A stretch of 64,000 nt of DNA from ZAX-1 sp046533095 (GTDB lineage Bacteria; Bacillota; Clostridia; Lachnospirales; Lachnospiraceae): positions 62,001 to 126,000 of the forward strand of contig JAJQRA010000030.1 in the NCBI GenBank assembly GCA_046533095.1, in the 5' to 3' direction. The translations under genes were made by a program, and so were the position numbers. The notes under the pieces are model-generated. The model worked only from the letters and a program-made list of their open reading frames with translations. It did no database searches and was not told the DNA's origin. This document shows, in pieces, positions 18,412 to 26,800 of this stretch (positions within the stretch are counted from its first letter, which is position 1; every line of letters starts with the position of its first letter).

Positions 18412-19770
18412 ATGTCAGCAAAAACAAACATAAGTATGATTTCCGGCAATCCGGCAAAGGCATTGGTCTTATTTACCTTGCCGATGGTAGTGGGAAACCT
18501 GTTTCAGCAATTTTACAATCTGATTGATTCGATTATCGTGGGAAATCAGGTAGGGGAGCAGGCATTGGCGGCTGTCGGGGCGTCTACGTCTATCACGATG
18601 CTGTTTGTTATGGTTGCTATTGGAGCCGGAATTGGCTGTTCGGTTGTGGTTTCCCAATTATTTGGGGCAAGGCAGCTTGAAAAAATGAAGACTGCCATCG
18701 CAACGACTTTGCTCGCTATTTTGGTCTTTAGCATTCTCTTAAGTATATTTGGTATGGTAGTTAATAAGGCTTTGCTTCGCCTTATGGGGACGCCGGAAGA
18801 CATTTTTGCAGATGCATCCACCTATTTGCAGATTTATTTTTATGGGTTTGCGTTTCTATTTTTATATAATGGAATTACGGCAATCTTTAATGCGTTGGGT
18901 GACTCGATGAAGCCACTGATTTTTTTAATCATTTCCTCCTTGCTAAATATCGCCCTCGACCTTTATTTTGTAATCGTTTTGCACATGGGTGTTGCAGGCG
19001 TGGCGTGGGCGACTTTAATCGCACAAGGCGTTTCGGCGATAACGTCTTTTGTTTTTCTTATCTATAAATTAAGGAATATAAAAACACAGCCCTATGCGAA
19101 ATTCGATGCAGGGATTTTAAAAAGTATGATTACGGTGGCGATTCCAACCATTATTCAGCAGTCGATTGTTTCGGTAGGTATGCTGCTGGTGCAGGCGGTA
19201 GTCAACCGGTTTGGCTCAACGTTCCTTGCAGGATATACGGCGGCAATTAAAATAGATAGTATAGCACTCGTACCGATGGTAGCAGTCGGAAATGGGATTT
19301 CTACGTATGTGGCACAAAATATGGGTGCAAAGAAGACGGAGCGCATTGGACAAGGATACCGTGTTGCCCTTGCCATGGCAGCAGGGATAGGGGTATTCAT
19401 AGCGGTTGTGATTCATGTTTCTGGTACAGGCCTTGTTGGGCTGTTCTTAAATTCTGAAACGAGTAAAGAGGCAATTGCGATCGGCACCCAATATTTGGGC
19501 ACCGTTTCCATCTTTTATTTCGTGATGGGAAGCATGAATGTAAGCAATGGCGTTTTGCGGGGAGCGGCGGATATGCGGTGGTTTTTGACGGCAAGCATGT
19601 TGAATTTAGGTACAAGGGTAGGCTTGACATACGCACTTGCGGATCAAACAGGCGGCATGATTATTATATGGGCTATTCCACTTGGCTGGCTTGTGGGGCT
19701 TACGATAGCAGGATTTCGCTATCGGCAGGGAGGCTGGAAGAGAAAGGAAATCGCAAGTTTATGGAACTGA
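18412..19770 (+). CDS. MATE-family multidrug/Na+ antiporter
   Basis: A 12-helix exporter of the MATE family, 452 residues. Family features include LFTLPMVVGNLFQQFYNLIDSIIVG at the N-terminus and the repeated AIPTIIQQSIVSVGMLLVQ at the start of the second half. ATG 18412 is preceded by GAGGAG (18399-18404); an in-frame GTG at 18397 overlaps that site and is rejected. It is transcribed divergently from htpG. Its last codons (RKEIASLWN) are duplicated 71 bp downstream. The substrate is unknown. Confidence 0.92.
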   Translation: MSAKTNISMISGNPAKALVLFTLPMVVGNLFQQFYNLIDSIIVGNQVGEQALAAVGASTSITMLFVMVAIGAGIGCSVVVSQLFGARQLEKMKTAIATTLLAILVFSILLSIFGMVVNKALLRLMGTPEDIFADASTYLQIYFYGFAFLFLYNGITAIFNALGDSMKPLIFLIISSLLNIALDLYFVIVLHMGVAGVAWATLIAQGVSAITSFVFLIYKLRNIKTQPYAKFDAGILKSMITVAIPTIIQQSIVSVGMLLVQAVVNRFGSTFLAGYTAAIKIDSIALVPMVAVGNGISTYVAQNMGAKKTERIGQGYRVALAMAAGIGVFIAVVIHVSGTGLVGLFLNSETSKEAIAIGTQYLGTVSIFYFVMGSMNVSNGVLRGAADMRWFLTASMLNLGTRVGLTYALADQTGGMIIIWAIPLGWLVGLTIAGFRYRQGGWKRKEIASLWN

Positions 19771-19846
19771 TAGAAGCGAAGCGACGGCCACTCCTAATTT
19801 TAGCGATTATGAGAAAGGAAATCGCAAGTTTATGGAACTGATAGAA
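19740..19846. repeat. Direct duplication of the MATE gene 3' end
   Basis: A 36-bp segment at 19740-19775, spanning the last codons and stop of the MATE gene, recurs identically at 19811-19846. The second copy lies in non-coding sequence but still encodes RKEIASLWN followed by a stop. Confidence 0.93.
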
Positions 19847-20149
19847 ACGGTGGAGGACGATCTTTTTTGGCAGATATAACTGATTTTACTATTTTATAAA
19901 ATTTTAATGTTATTTTTAAATGAATATGGTATAATAACCGTTGGTGTTGATAAAAAATAATAAAAATAGGATGAAAAAGTCTAATTTACCTCGAATTCAA
20001 ATAAAAAGAATAAGATGACAGATAATTATTTGAAATAATAAGAAAAAACAGAACATATTTTTTGTATTTTTTTAATGCGATTTGTTAAAAATGTGTTACA
20101 ATAGGATAAATATTCACTTTTACTTAAAGATGACCTGGGAGGTCAGTAT
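19847..20149. other. AT-rich intergenic region before the deacetylase gene
   Basis: No gene is seen. A TATAAT-like box (GGTATAATAACC near 19930) and a TACAAT box near 20097 could be promoters for the next gene, but neither has a good -35 element. I see no terminator with a clear T-run for the MATE gene. Confidence 0.4.
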
Positions 20150-21166
20150 ATGGAAGAAAAAAATACTGAAATGTTGAAAGAACAAAAAATGAGAAGAAAA
20201 CGGGTGAACCGTTTGAAGACATCTATCGTACTTTTTATAGGAATCTGGATTGTACTTTCTATCACGCTTTATATAGGAATGATTCGAAAAATCGTTACAC
20301 TGGAAGAAAAGATAGATATGATAGCGAAAGGTTCAAATGAGGTTTCGCAGGTATCAAGTGAGGAAAACAGTTTGATTACTGCGGCAGATCCAAAGACAAT
20401 GCAAGCACAGAATGTAAAAGAGGCAGACGGGCAGGGCAAAGAAGATCCCTCCGAATTGGCAAATGGCGTGATGAATGTTGTCGATGGAGTTCGTATGGGA
20501 CAGGAGGATGATAATCTTGTAAAAGTGGGGGAGCGTCAGAAAGTGTATTTGACTTTTGACGATGGTCCAAGCGAGAATACGGCAAGGATATTAGATATTT
20601 TAAAGGAAAAAGGCGTAAAAGCTACCTTTTTTGTAATCGGACAGGAAGATGAAGAGTCAAAGGTGCTCTATCAGCGGATTGTAGCAGAGGGACATACACT
20701 AGGTATGCATTCCTATACCCATAAATATAGTGTGATTTATGATAGCTTAGAAGCATTTGCAGAAGATTTGACACAATTACAAGGCTATTTAAATGAGATA
20801 ACTGGAGTAGAACCCAACATTATGCGTTTTCCGGGCGGTAGCAGCAATCAGGTAAGCAATACGGATATGACAGAATTTATTGCGTATTTAAATGAGCAAG
20901 ACATCACATACTATGATTGGAATGTGGCAAGTGGAGATGCAACCAGCCAAGCGTATACGCCAGATGAACTAATAGAGAATGTTATGCGAGATGTAGCAAA
21001 ATATAGCACATCTATCGTATTGATGCATGATTCATCGACAAAAGCGACAACAGTGGATGCATTAGGGCCAATGATAGACAAGCTAAAAGAGGCCAAGGTA
21101 GAACTGCTTCCCATTGACCATAATACAAAGCGAATCCAGCATATACCTGCTGAAAGCGTGAACTAG
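20150..21166 (+). CDS. Membrane-anchored polysaccharide deacetylase (NodB family, PgdA-like)
   Basis: A predicted cell-surface carbohydrate esterase family 4 enzyme that would remove acetyl groups from peptidoglycan GlcNAc or another wall glycan. An N-terminal signal anchor (SIVLFIGIWIVLSITLYIGMI, residues 25-45) is followed by a linker and the catalytic NodB domain: YLTFDDGPS (motif 1, Asp-Asp), HTLGMHSYTHKYS (motif 2, metal-binding H-x3-6-H), RFPGGSSN (motif 3) and VLMHDSS (motif 5). GGAGGT upstream supports the ATG. Its 3' end lies in the first copy of a 55-bp tandem repeat. PgdA-type modification usually gives lysozyme resistance. Confidence 0.9.
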   Translation: MEEKNTEMLKEQKMRRKRVNRLKTSIVLFIGIWIVLSITLYIGMIRKIVTLEEKIDMIAKGSNEVSQVSSEENSLITAADPKTMQAQNVKEADGQGKEDPSELANGVMNVVDGVRMGQEDDNLVKVGERQKVYLTFDDGPSENTARILDILKEKGVKATFFVIGQEDEESKVLYQRIVAEGHTLGMHSYTHKYSVIYDSLEAFAEDLTQLQGYLNEITGVEPNIMRFPGGSSNQVSNTDMTEFIAYLNEQDITYYDWNVASGDATSQAYTPDELIENVMRDVAKYSTSIVLMHDSSTKATTVDALGPMIDKLKEAKVELLPIDHNTKRIQHIPAESVN

Positions 21167-21270
21167 GAATGGATATAGTACAAAGCGAATTCAGCATATA
21201 CCTGCAAAAAGCGTGAACTAGGAATGGATATAGTACAAAGCGAATTCAGCATATACCTGCCGAAAGCGTA
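21124..21270. repeat. 55-bp tandem duplication of the deacetylase gene 3' end
   Basis: Units start at 21124, 21179 and 21234, an exact 55-bp period, about 2.7 copies. The first copy contains the last codons and stop. Because 55 is not a multiple of three, the later copies do not extend the protein. Confidence 0.95.
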
Positions 21271-21313
21271 AAGGAAGCATGATATAGAATATAATATAAA
21301 TGGAGGTACATAC

Positions 21314-22201
21314 ATGAGCTTTTTTAAAGACTTTAAAGATGATTTCTCACAGGCAGTCAATGAACTTATGCCAGGGGAAGAACGAGAGAAAAAAGAAAAG
21401 GAGCAGCCGGAACTGGTTGTAAATACACTAGAAGATGAGGTCGACGTAAAATCAGAATTGCAGAAACTAGAAGGCCTCTTTGAAAAAGTGGAAGAACCAG
21501 AATCAAATAAACCAGTACACGCGAATGTGAGGACAGATCCAGCACCTGTAAAGCCGGAAACACCACAAAAACAGGCTGCAGGGCCGGTTAGGTCAGCGTT
21601 GGAACAAATGAAAATAAAGAGGGAACCGGAAGAACCGGTTAAGGAGGAAATTTCCATGAGCACAGAAGGTTTAAATGTAGAAATACCAGCAGACACAACG
21701 CCGAGCACACTAGTTCAACCAACTACTTTACCAAAAGAAGTAACAGATGAGATAGCGGTTATTACGGAGGGGACAACACTAACCGGTAATTTGGCATCTA
21801 CAGGCTCAATTGAAATCAGAGGCATCGTAAATGGGGATATTCAATGTAACGGAAAAATGACGATAACAGGAACGGTAAAAGGGAACTCGACATCCGCTGA
21901 ATTCTTTGCTGATTCTGCAAAAGTAGAAGGTGAAATCATTACAGAAGGAACTGTAAAAATTGGACTTGGTTCCGTTGTAATTGGAAATATTTCTGCGACA
22001 TCAGCTGTGATAGCCGGAGCGATCAAAGGTGATATTGATGTGCAAGGGCCGGTCGTGGTAGATACTTCCGCAGTGGTTATGGGAAACATCAAATCTCGCT
22101 CTGTCCAGATTAACAATGGTGCGGTAATAGAGGGATTCTGCTCACAATGCTATGCTGATGTAGATGTAATAAGCCTGTTTTCGGAGAAGAAAGAAGCATA
22201 G
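21314..22201 (+). CDS. Bactofilin-type polymer-forming protein, with an internal start
   Basis: Bactofilins form cytoskeletal filaments from a right-handed beta-helix. The C-terminal half (about residues 150-275) shows the short repeated strands typical of the domain: LTGNLASTGSIEIRGIVNGD, TGTVKG, GEIITEG, IKGDIDVQG. The N-terminal ~145 residues are charged, Pro/Glu-rich and likely disordered. Start ATG 21314 has GGAGGT upstream. A second in-frame ATG at 21656 is preceded by AAGGAGG at 21641-21647 with 8-bp spacing, which would give a 181-residue core protein. It sits between a wall deacetylase and pyrH, consistent with an envelope role. Confidence 0.88.
   Translation: MSFFKDFKDDFSQAVNELMPGEEREKKEKEQPELVVNTLEDEVDVKSELQKLEGLFEKVEEPESNKPVHANVRTDPAPVKPETPQKQAAGPVRSALEQMKIKREPEEPVKEEISMSTEGLNVEIPADTTPSTLVQPTTLPKEVTDEIAVITEGTTLTGNLASTGSIEIRGIVNGDIQCNGKMTITGTVKGNSTSAEFFADSAKVEGEIITEGTVKIGLGSVVIGNISATSAVIAGAIKGDIDVQGPVVVDTSAVVMGNIKSRSVQINNGAVIEGFCSQCYADVDVISLFSEKKEA
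21641..21658 (+). promoter_or_regulatory. Internal ribosome binding site and ATG in the bactofilin gene
   Basis: AAGGAGG (21641-21647) lies 8 bp before an in-frame ATG (21656-21658). The spacing and strength are as good as those of the upstream start, suggesting two isoforms: full length, and the beta-helix core without the disordered arm. Confidence 0.55.
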
Positions 22202-22279
22202 GAATAAAGGCGAAAGTTTACGTAATGTAGGAAGGTAAATCGTGGGGCAAGGAGCGGCGCAAAAATAAGGGAAAGCATA

Positions 22280-22975
22280 ATGAAAAGAGTACTATTAAAA
22301 TTAAGTGGAGAGGCATTGGCAGGAGAGAAGAAAACGGGATTTGACGAGGCTACCGTTATCGTTGTAGCCAATCAAGTGAAGCAATTAGTAGAGAATGGGA
22401 CGCAAGTTGGAATCGTGATTGGTGGTGGCAATTTTTGGAGAGGGCGTACAAGTGAAACGATCGACCGAACAAAAGCTGACCAGATTGGTATGCTCGCTAC
22501 CGTTATGAACTGTATCTATGTATCCGAGATCTTTCGCTTTGTAGGTATGAAGACAGAAGTGCTGACTCCCTTTACTTGTGGTTCTTTTACAAAACTGTTT
22601 GTAAAAGACAGTGCCGATAAATATTTAAAACGAGGAATGGTTGTATTTTTCGCAGGGGGTACCGGGCATCCCTATTTTTCTACTGATACGGCAACCGTTT
22701 TACGGGCGCTTGAAATAGAGGCAGAAGGGATATTATTGGCAAAAGCGATAGATGGGGTATACGATAGCGATCCGAAAACCAATCCGAGTGCAGTAAAATA
22801 TGATCAGGTTTCGATTCGCGAAGTGATAGACAAACAGCTTGCAGTTGTAGATCTCACCGCATCTATTTTATGTATGGAAAATAAAATGCCGATGTTTGTA
22901 TTTGGCTTACAGGAAGAAAATAGTATTGTAAAGGCAATATCCGGTCATTTTACTGGAACAAAAGTAACGGTATAG
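22280..22975 (+). CDS. pyrH: UMP kinase
   Basis: This hexameric bacterial UMP kinase phosphorylates UMP to UDP in pyrimidine nucleotide synthesis. The sequence opens with RVLLKLSGEALAG and shows VGIVIGGGNFWRG and FAGGTGHPYFSTDTA, the family nucleotide-binding loops. The 231-residue length is normal. It is immediately followed by frr, the conserved pyrH-frr order. In most Clostridia rpsB-tsf precede pyrH; here a bactofilin gene does. Confidence 0.97.
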   Translation: MKRVLLKLSGEALAGEKKTGFDEATVIVVANQVKQLVENGTQVGIVIGGGNFWRGRTSETIDRTKADQIGMLATVMNCIYVSEIFRFVGMKTEVLTPFTCGSFTKLFVKDSADKYLKRGMVVFFAGGTGHPYFSTDTATVLRALEIEAEGILLAKAIDGVYDSDPKTNPSAVKYDQVSIREVIDKQLAVVDLTASILCMENKMPMFVFGLQEENSIVKAISGHFTGTKVTV

Positions 22976-22994
22976 TTTGGGAGGTAGCGATTAC

Positions 22995-23549
22995 ATGGAT
23001 GAAAAGTTAAAACAATATGAGGATAAAATGAAGAAATCTTTCCAGAATTTAATGGAAGAATTCGGCTCGATACGGGTAGGGCGGGCGAATCCTCATGTAT
23101 TGGATAAAATAAAAGTAGACTACTATGGCACACCGACGCCTTTACAGCAAGTGGCAAATATTTCAGTACCTGATCCAAGAATGATTCAAATCCAGCCTTA
23201 TGAAGCTAGTTTACTAAAAAGCATAGACAAGGCAATACAGGTGTCTGATTTGGGGATAAATCCGACCAACGATGGGAAAGTGATTCGTCTTGCGTTTCCG
23301 GAGTTGACGGAAGAGCGCAGAAAAGAACTGGCAAAAGAAGCGAAGAAAAAAGGTGAAAGTGCGAAAGTTGCGGTTCGCAATATTCGTAGAGATGCCAATG
23401 ATTCATTTAAAAAATTAGGAAAATCGTCGGACGTATCGGAAGATGAAGTAAAACAGCTAGAAGAGCGCGTACAGAAATTAACGGATAAATATATTGCTGA
23501 TGTGGAAAAATCAGTAGAGGAAAAGAGTAAGGAGATTCTTACGGTATAG
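22995..23549 (+). CDS. frr: Ribosome recycling factor
   Basis: RRF splits post-termination ribosomes together with EF-G. The 184-residue product carries the diagnostic GSIRVGRANPHVLDKIKVDYYG and EERRKELAKEAKK segments. ATG 22995 is chosen because GGAGGT (22980-22985) sits 9 bp upstream; an upstream in-frame TTG overlaps that site. A terminator follows the stop, so pyrH-frr may form its own transcript ahead of uppS. Confidence 0.97.
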   Translation: MDEKLKQYEDKMKKSFQNLMEEFGSIRVGRANPHVLDKIKVDYYGTPTPLQQVANISVPDPRMIQIQPYEASLLKSIDKAIQVSDLGINPTNDGKVIRLAFPELTEERRKELAKEAKKKGESAKVAVRNIRRDANDSFKKLGKSSDVSEDEVKQLEERVQKLTDKYIADVEKSVEEKSKEILTV

Positions 23550-23554
23550 TAGGG

Positions 23555-23583
23555 AAAGGGCTGTTGCATAAAGCCCTTTTTTT
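23555..23583 (+). terminator. Terminator after frr
   Basis: AAAGGGCT (23555-23562) pairs with AGCCCTTT (23572-23579) and is followed by TTTT. It lies directly after frr, before a repeat-rich spacer and uppS. Confidence 0.85.
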
Positions 23584-23585
23584 AT

Positions 23586-23637
23586 CTTATCGGAAAATAC
23601 GTCCGATAAGATAAAAAACCCTCCGGGAGGATCGCAC
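23586..23637. repeat. REP-like palindromic element, copy 1
   Basis: Two adjacent inverted repeats: CTTATCGG...CCGATAAG, then CCTCCGGGAGG, ending in ATCGCAC. Related copies occur at 23713-23766, 53448-53499 and 53573-53623. Confidence 0.8.
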
Positions 23638-23712
23638 TTGCGGCGTATAAGGAAGATGTTGCTTACGCAACCGCCGCAGGCGAAGAATCCTGCAAGCAGG
23701 ATTCATACTTAT

Positions 23713-23766
23713 CTTACCGGAAAGTGCGTCCGATAAGATAAAAAAACCCTCCGGGGGGGATCGCAC
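23713..23766. repeat. REP-like palindromic element, copy 2
   Basis: Same layout as the copy 76 bp upstream, with CTTACCGG in place of CTTATCGG and CCTCCGGGGGGG in place of the second palindrome. It ends 25 bp before the uppS start. Confidence 0.8.
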
Positions 23767-23790
23767 TGTGGCGTATTGAGGAGTTATCAA

Positions 23791-24489
23791 ATGAAAGTGC
23801 CAAAACATATAGCCATCATATTGGATGGAAATGGAAGATGGGCGGAAAATAGGGGAATGCCGAGAAATTATGGGCATACGCAGGGAGCAAAAAATGTCGA
23901 GGTTATTTGTAAAGAGGCATGGAATTTAGGTGTGAAATATTTAACAGTATATGCTTTTTCAACAGAAAATTGGAATAGGCCGCAATCGGAAGTTGCGGCA
24001 CTCATGAAACTTTTGCGCAATTACATGAAAACTTGTGTAAAGACAGCGAATAAAAATCATATGAAAGTCCGCGTGATTGGTGATATTTCAAAACTAGAGG
24101 AAGACATTCAAAAAAGCATTCAGAATTTAGAAGAATCCTCCAAAGGAAATGACGGCTTAAATTTTCAGATCGCAATTAATTATGGCAGCCGTGATGAGAT
24201 GTTGCGGGGAATGAAAAGGCTTCTTTTGGATTACAGCGAACATAAATTTAAAATAGACCAGATAGATGAACCATTATTTGCATCCTATTTAGATACCCAA
24301 GATATTCCAGACCCGGATTTGCTTATACGTACAAGTGGCGAAAAGCGTATTTCCAACTATCTTTTGTGGCAGGCAGCATACAGTGAGCTGTATTTTACAG
24401 AGGTACACTGGCCTGATTTTTCAAAAGAGGAATTAGTAAAAGCCATTGCAGACTATAATAATAGGGATAGAAGATATGGTGGAGTGTAG
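23791..24489 (+). CDS. uppS: Undecaprenyl diphosphate synthase
   Basis: This cis-prenyltransferase makes the C55 lipid carrier for peptidoglycan and other wall polymers. The catalytic DGNGRWA motif and the C-terminal signature DLLIRTSGEKRISNYLLWQ with YSELYFTEVHWPDF are all present. ATG 23791 lies about 8 bp after GAGGAG; an in-frame TTG at 23776 precedes that site and is rejected. The product is 232 residues. cdsA and dxr follow in the standard clostridial order. Confidence 0.97.
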   Translation: MKVPKHIAIILDGNGRWAENRGMPRNYGHTQGAKNVEVICKEAWNLGVKYLTVYAFSTENWNRPQSEVAALMKLLRNYMKTCVKTANKNHMKVRVIGDISKLEEDIQKSIQNLEESSKGNDGLNFQIAINYGSRDEMLRGMKRLLLDYSEHKFKIDQIDEPLFASYLDTQDIPDPDLLIRTSGEKRISNYLLWQAAYSELYFTEVHWPDFSKEELVKAIADYNNRDRRYGGV

Positions 24490-24555
24490 AAAACGGGACA
24501 TCGCTATTTACACATCTATTTACGCATCTATTTGATACCATAAGGAGGACTGCCA

Positions 24556-25356
24556 TTGTTTCGAACACGATTCATAAGTGGAATTGTTTTGATTATCATC
24601 GCCCTTGTATTTATAATCATGGGTGGAACACTCCTGTTAACCGGACTTTGTATCATTTCCATCATCGGTTTATTTGAATTTTACCGAATTTTTCATATTG
24701 AAAAAACAATTCTGGGCTATCTTGGTTATTGTGGGGCAGTTCTTTACTATTTAGACCTTTATGCCGGATATTTGCCGGATCGAATGATATACGTACTCGG
24801 TATGCTTGTTCTATTTATGGCAGCCTACGTATTTGCATTCCCGCAATTTAAGGCAGACCAGATTTTGGCGGCTTTTTTTGGCATTTTTTATGTAGTAGCC
24901 ATGCTAGCCTGTATCTACCAGATAAGAATGCTTTCTACCGGTGCGTATATCGTATGGTTGGCATTTATATGTTCATGGGGTTGCGATACATGTGCCTATT
25001 GTGTAGGCGTAAGTATTGGCAAACATAAATTAGCCCCCCAATTAAGCCCAAAAAAATCGGTGGAAGGGGCTGTTGGTGGTGTAGTCGGTGCAATTTTTTT
25101 GACGATTATTTATGGATTTGTATTTCAGAAAGCGATGGGCATTACAGTACCGCTTATTTATGCCATGGCATCGATAAGCGGTATCGGGGCATTGATTTCT
25201 ATGATCGGAGATTTAGCGGCATCCGCTATAAAACGAAATTATGGTATAAAAGATTATGGTAAATTGATTCCGGGGCATGGTGGTATTTTAGACCGGTTCG
25301 ATAGCGTTATTTTTACGGCTCCCATTATCTATTACTTGTCACTGTATTTAATGTAG
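24556..25356 (+). CDS. cdsA: Phosphatidate cytidylyltransferase
   Basis: This membrane enzyme forms CDP-diacylglycerol from phosphatidate and CTP. It has multiple transmembrane helices and the C-terminal CDP-DAG synthase signature SMIGDLAASAIKRNYGIKDYGKLIPGHGGILDRFDS with its conserved Asp residues. The start codon is TTG, with AAGGAGG 7 bp upstream. The 266-residue length is normal. It lies between uppS and dxr. Confidence 0.95.
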   Translation: MFRTRFISGIVLIIIALVFIIMGGTLLLTGLCIISIIGLFEFYRIFHIEKTILGYLGYCGAVLYYLDLYAGYLPDRMIYVLGMLVLFMAAYVFAFPQFKADQILAAFFGIFYVVAMLACIYQIRMLSTGAYIVWLAFICSWGCDTCAYCVGVSIGKHKLAPQLSPKKSVEGAVGGVVGAIFLTIIYGFVFQKAMGITVPLIYAMASISGIGALISMIGDLAASAIKRNYGIKDYGKLIPGHGGILDRFDSVIFTAPIIYYLSLYLM

Positions 25357-25448
25357 CTAAAGTGAAAAATACCCTGAATCATCTTGATACATGGGATAAG
25401 TTGCGTTAAAATGGAAGAGGAAAGGACTTAAAGTTTTATGGGGGTCTT

Positions 25449-26615
25449 ATGATGAAGAAAATTGCAATCTTAGGTTCTACAGGTTCTATCGGTACGCAGA
25501 CATTGGATGTTGTAAGGGAACAAAAGGACATACAAGTAATCGCTTTAGCCGCCGGTAAAAATATAAAAAAACTTGAGGCGCAGATACGGGAATTCCACCC
25601 GCAAATCGCAGCTGTTCAAAAAGAAGAAGATGCCATCGCGCTACAGCAGTGTGTAAAAGACATGTCCACGAAGATATGTTTTGGTATGGATGGACTGCTT
25701 TGCATTGCACAGATGGCAGGATATGAGCTACTGGTCGTTGCCCTCGTAGGCATGATCGGAATACGCCCGACCATTGCGGCAATCAAGGCGGGCAAGGCGA
25801 TTGCCTTGGCAAATAAAGAAACTTTAGTATGTGCAGGGCATATTATCATGCCTTTAGCACGAGAACATCATGTACCTATTTTACCGGTAGACAGTGAGCA
25901 TAGCGCTATTTTCCAGTGTTTAAATGGAGAATCTATGAATGCAGTCCATAAAATACTGCTGACGGCATCGGGAGGGCCATTTTTAGGCCGGACACGGGAA
26001 GAGCTAAAAAGCATACAGGTGGAAGATGCACTAAAACATCCAAATTGGACGATGGGAAGAAAAATAACGATAGATTCTGCAACTTTAGTAAATAAGGGAT
26101 TAGAGGTGATAGAGGCAATGTGGCTGTTTGGCGTGGATGCAAAACAAATTCAAGTGGTTATCCACCCGCAGAGCGTTATCCATTCTATGGTTGAATATGA
26201 CGATGGGGGAGTGATAGCTCAACTAGGTACGCCGGATATGAGGCTGCCAATCTCGTATGCCCTCTATTACCCAAAGAGAAGAAAGCTGTCCGGCAAAAGG
26301 CTTGATTTTTACGAATTAAATGGGCTGACGTTTGAACAGCCGGATACACAGGTATTTCCCGGACTAAAATTGGCTTTTCAGGCAATCGGGCAAGGAGGCA
26401 ACATTCCGACAGCCTATAATGCCGCAAATGAAAAAGCAGTTGCACTTTTTTTAAACCATAGCATACAATTCTTAGAGATACCTGAAATAATTTCAGCGTG
26501 TATGGAGCACTGTGGCTATCAAGAAAACCCCACAGTAGAGGATATCCTAGCAACTGAGAGTTTGACCTATGAATATATAGAACATATGAACTGTAATAAG
26601 CAAGTGGATAAATAA
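25449..26615 (+). CDS. dxr: 1-deoxy-D-xylulose 5-phosphate reductoisomerase
   Basis: The second step of the MEP isoprenoid pathway: NADPH-dependent conversion of DXP to MEP. The N-terminal NADPH-binding motif is ILGSTGSIGTQTLDV. Metal and substrate residues appear in PVDSEHSAIFQCL and NKGLEVIEAMWLFG. The 388-residue length is typical. The start could be either of two adjacent ATG codons. The same pathway's ispG lies 14.5 kb downstream, past rseP and an accessory block. Confidence 0.97.
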   Translation: MMKKIAILGSTGSIGTQTLDVVREQKDIQVIALAAGKNIKKLEAQIREFHPQIAAVQKEEDAIALQQCVKDMSTKICFGMDGLLCIAQMAGYELLVVALVGMIGIRPTIAAIKAGKAIALANKETLVCAGHIIMPLAREHHVPILPVDSEHSAIFQCLNGESMNAVHKILLTASGGPFLGRTREELKSIQVEDALKHPNWTMGRKITIDSATLVNKGLEVIEAMWLFGVDAKQIQVVIHPQSVIHSMVEYDDGGVIAQLGTPDMRLPISYALYYPKRRKLSGKRLDFYELNGLTFEQPDTQVFPGLKLAFQAIGQGGNIPTAYNAANEKAVALFLNHSIQFLEIPEIISACMEHCGYQENPTVEDILATESLTYEYIEHMNCNKQVDK

Positions 26616-26671
26616 GCAAACGAATAAATAGGAAAATAAGCGTTGCGATTCACAGTCCATTACCGCGAAGC

Positions 26672-26776
26672 CACAAATAAGCAACCATCCAGACACTGCA
26701 ATAAATAGTTCTTAAAAAATACAAAGTGTTATTTAATGCGTCACAAATAAGCAACCATCCAGGCACTGCAATAAAT
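26672..26776. repeat. 35-bp direct repeat in the dxr-rseP spacer
   Basis: Copies at 26672-26706 and 26742-26776 differ at one base. The copies are 70 bp apart, and the second ends 25 bp before the rseP start. Confidence 0.93.
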
Positions 26777-26800
26777 GAACTAGAGTTCAGAGGAGTTAGC

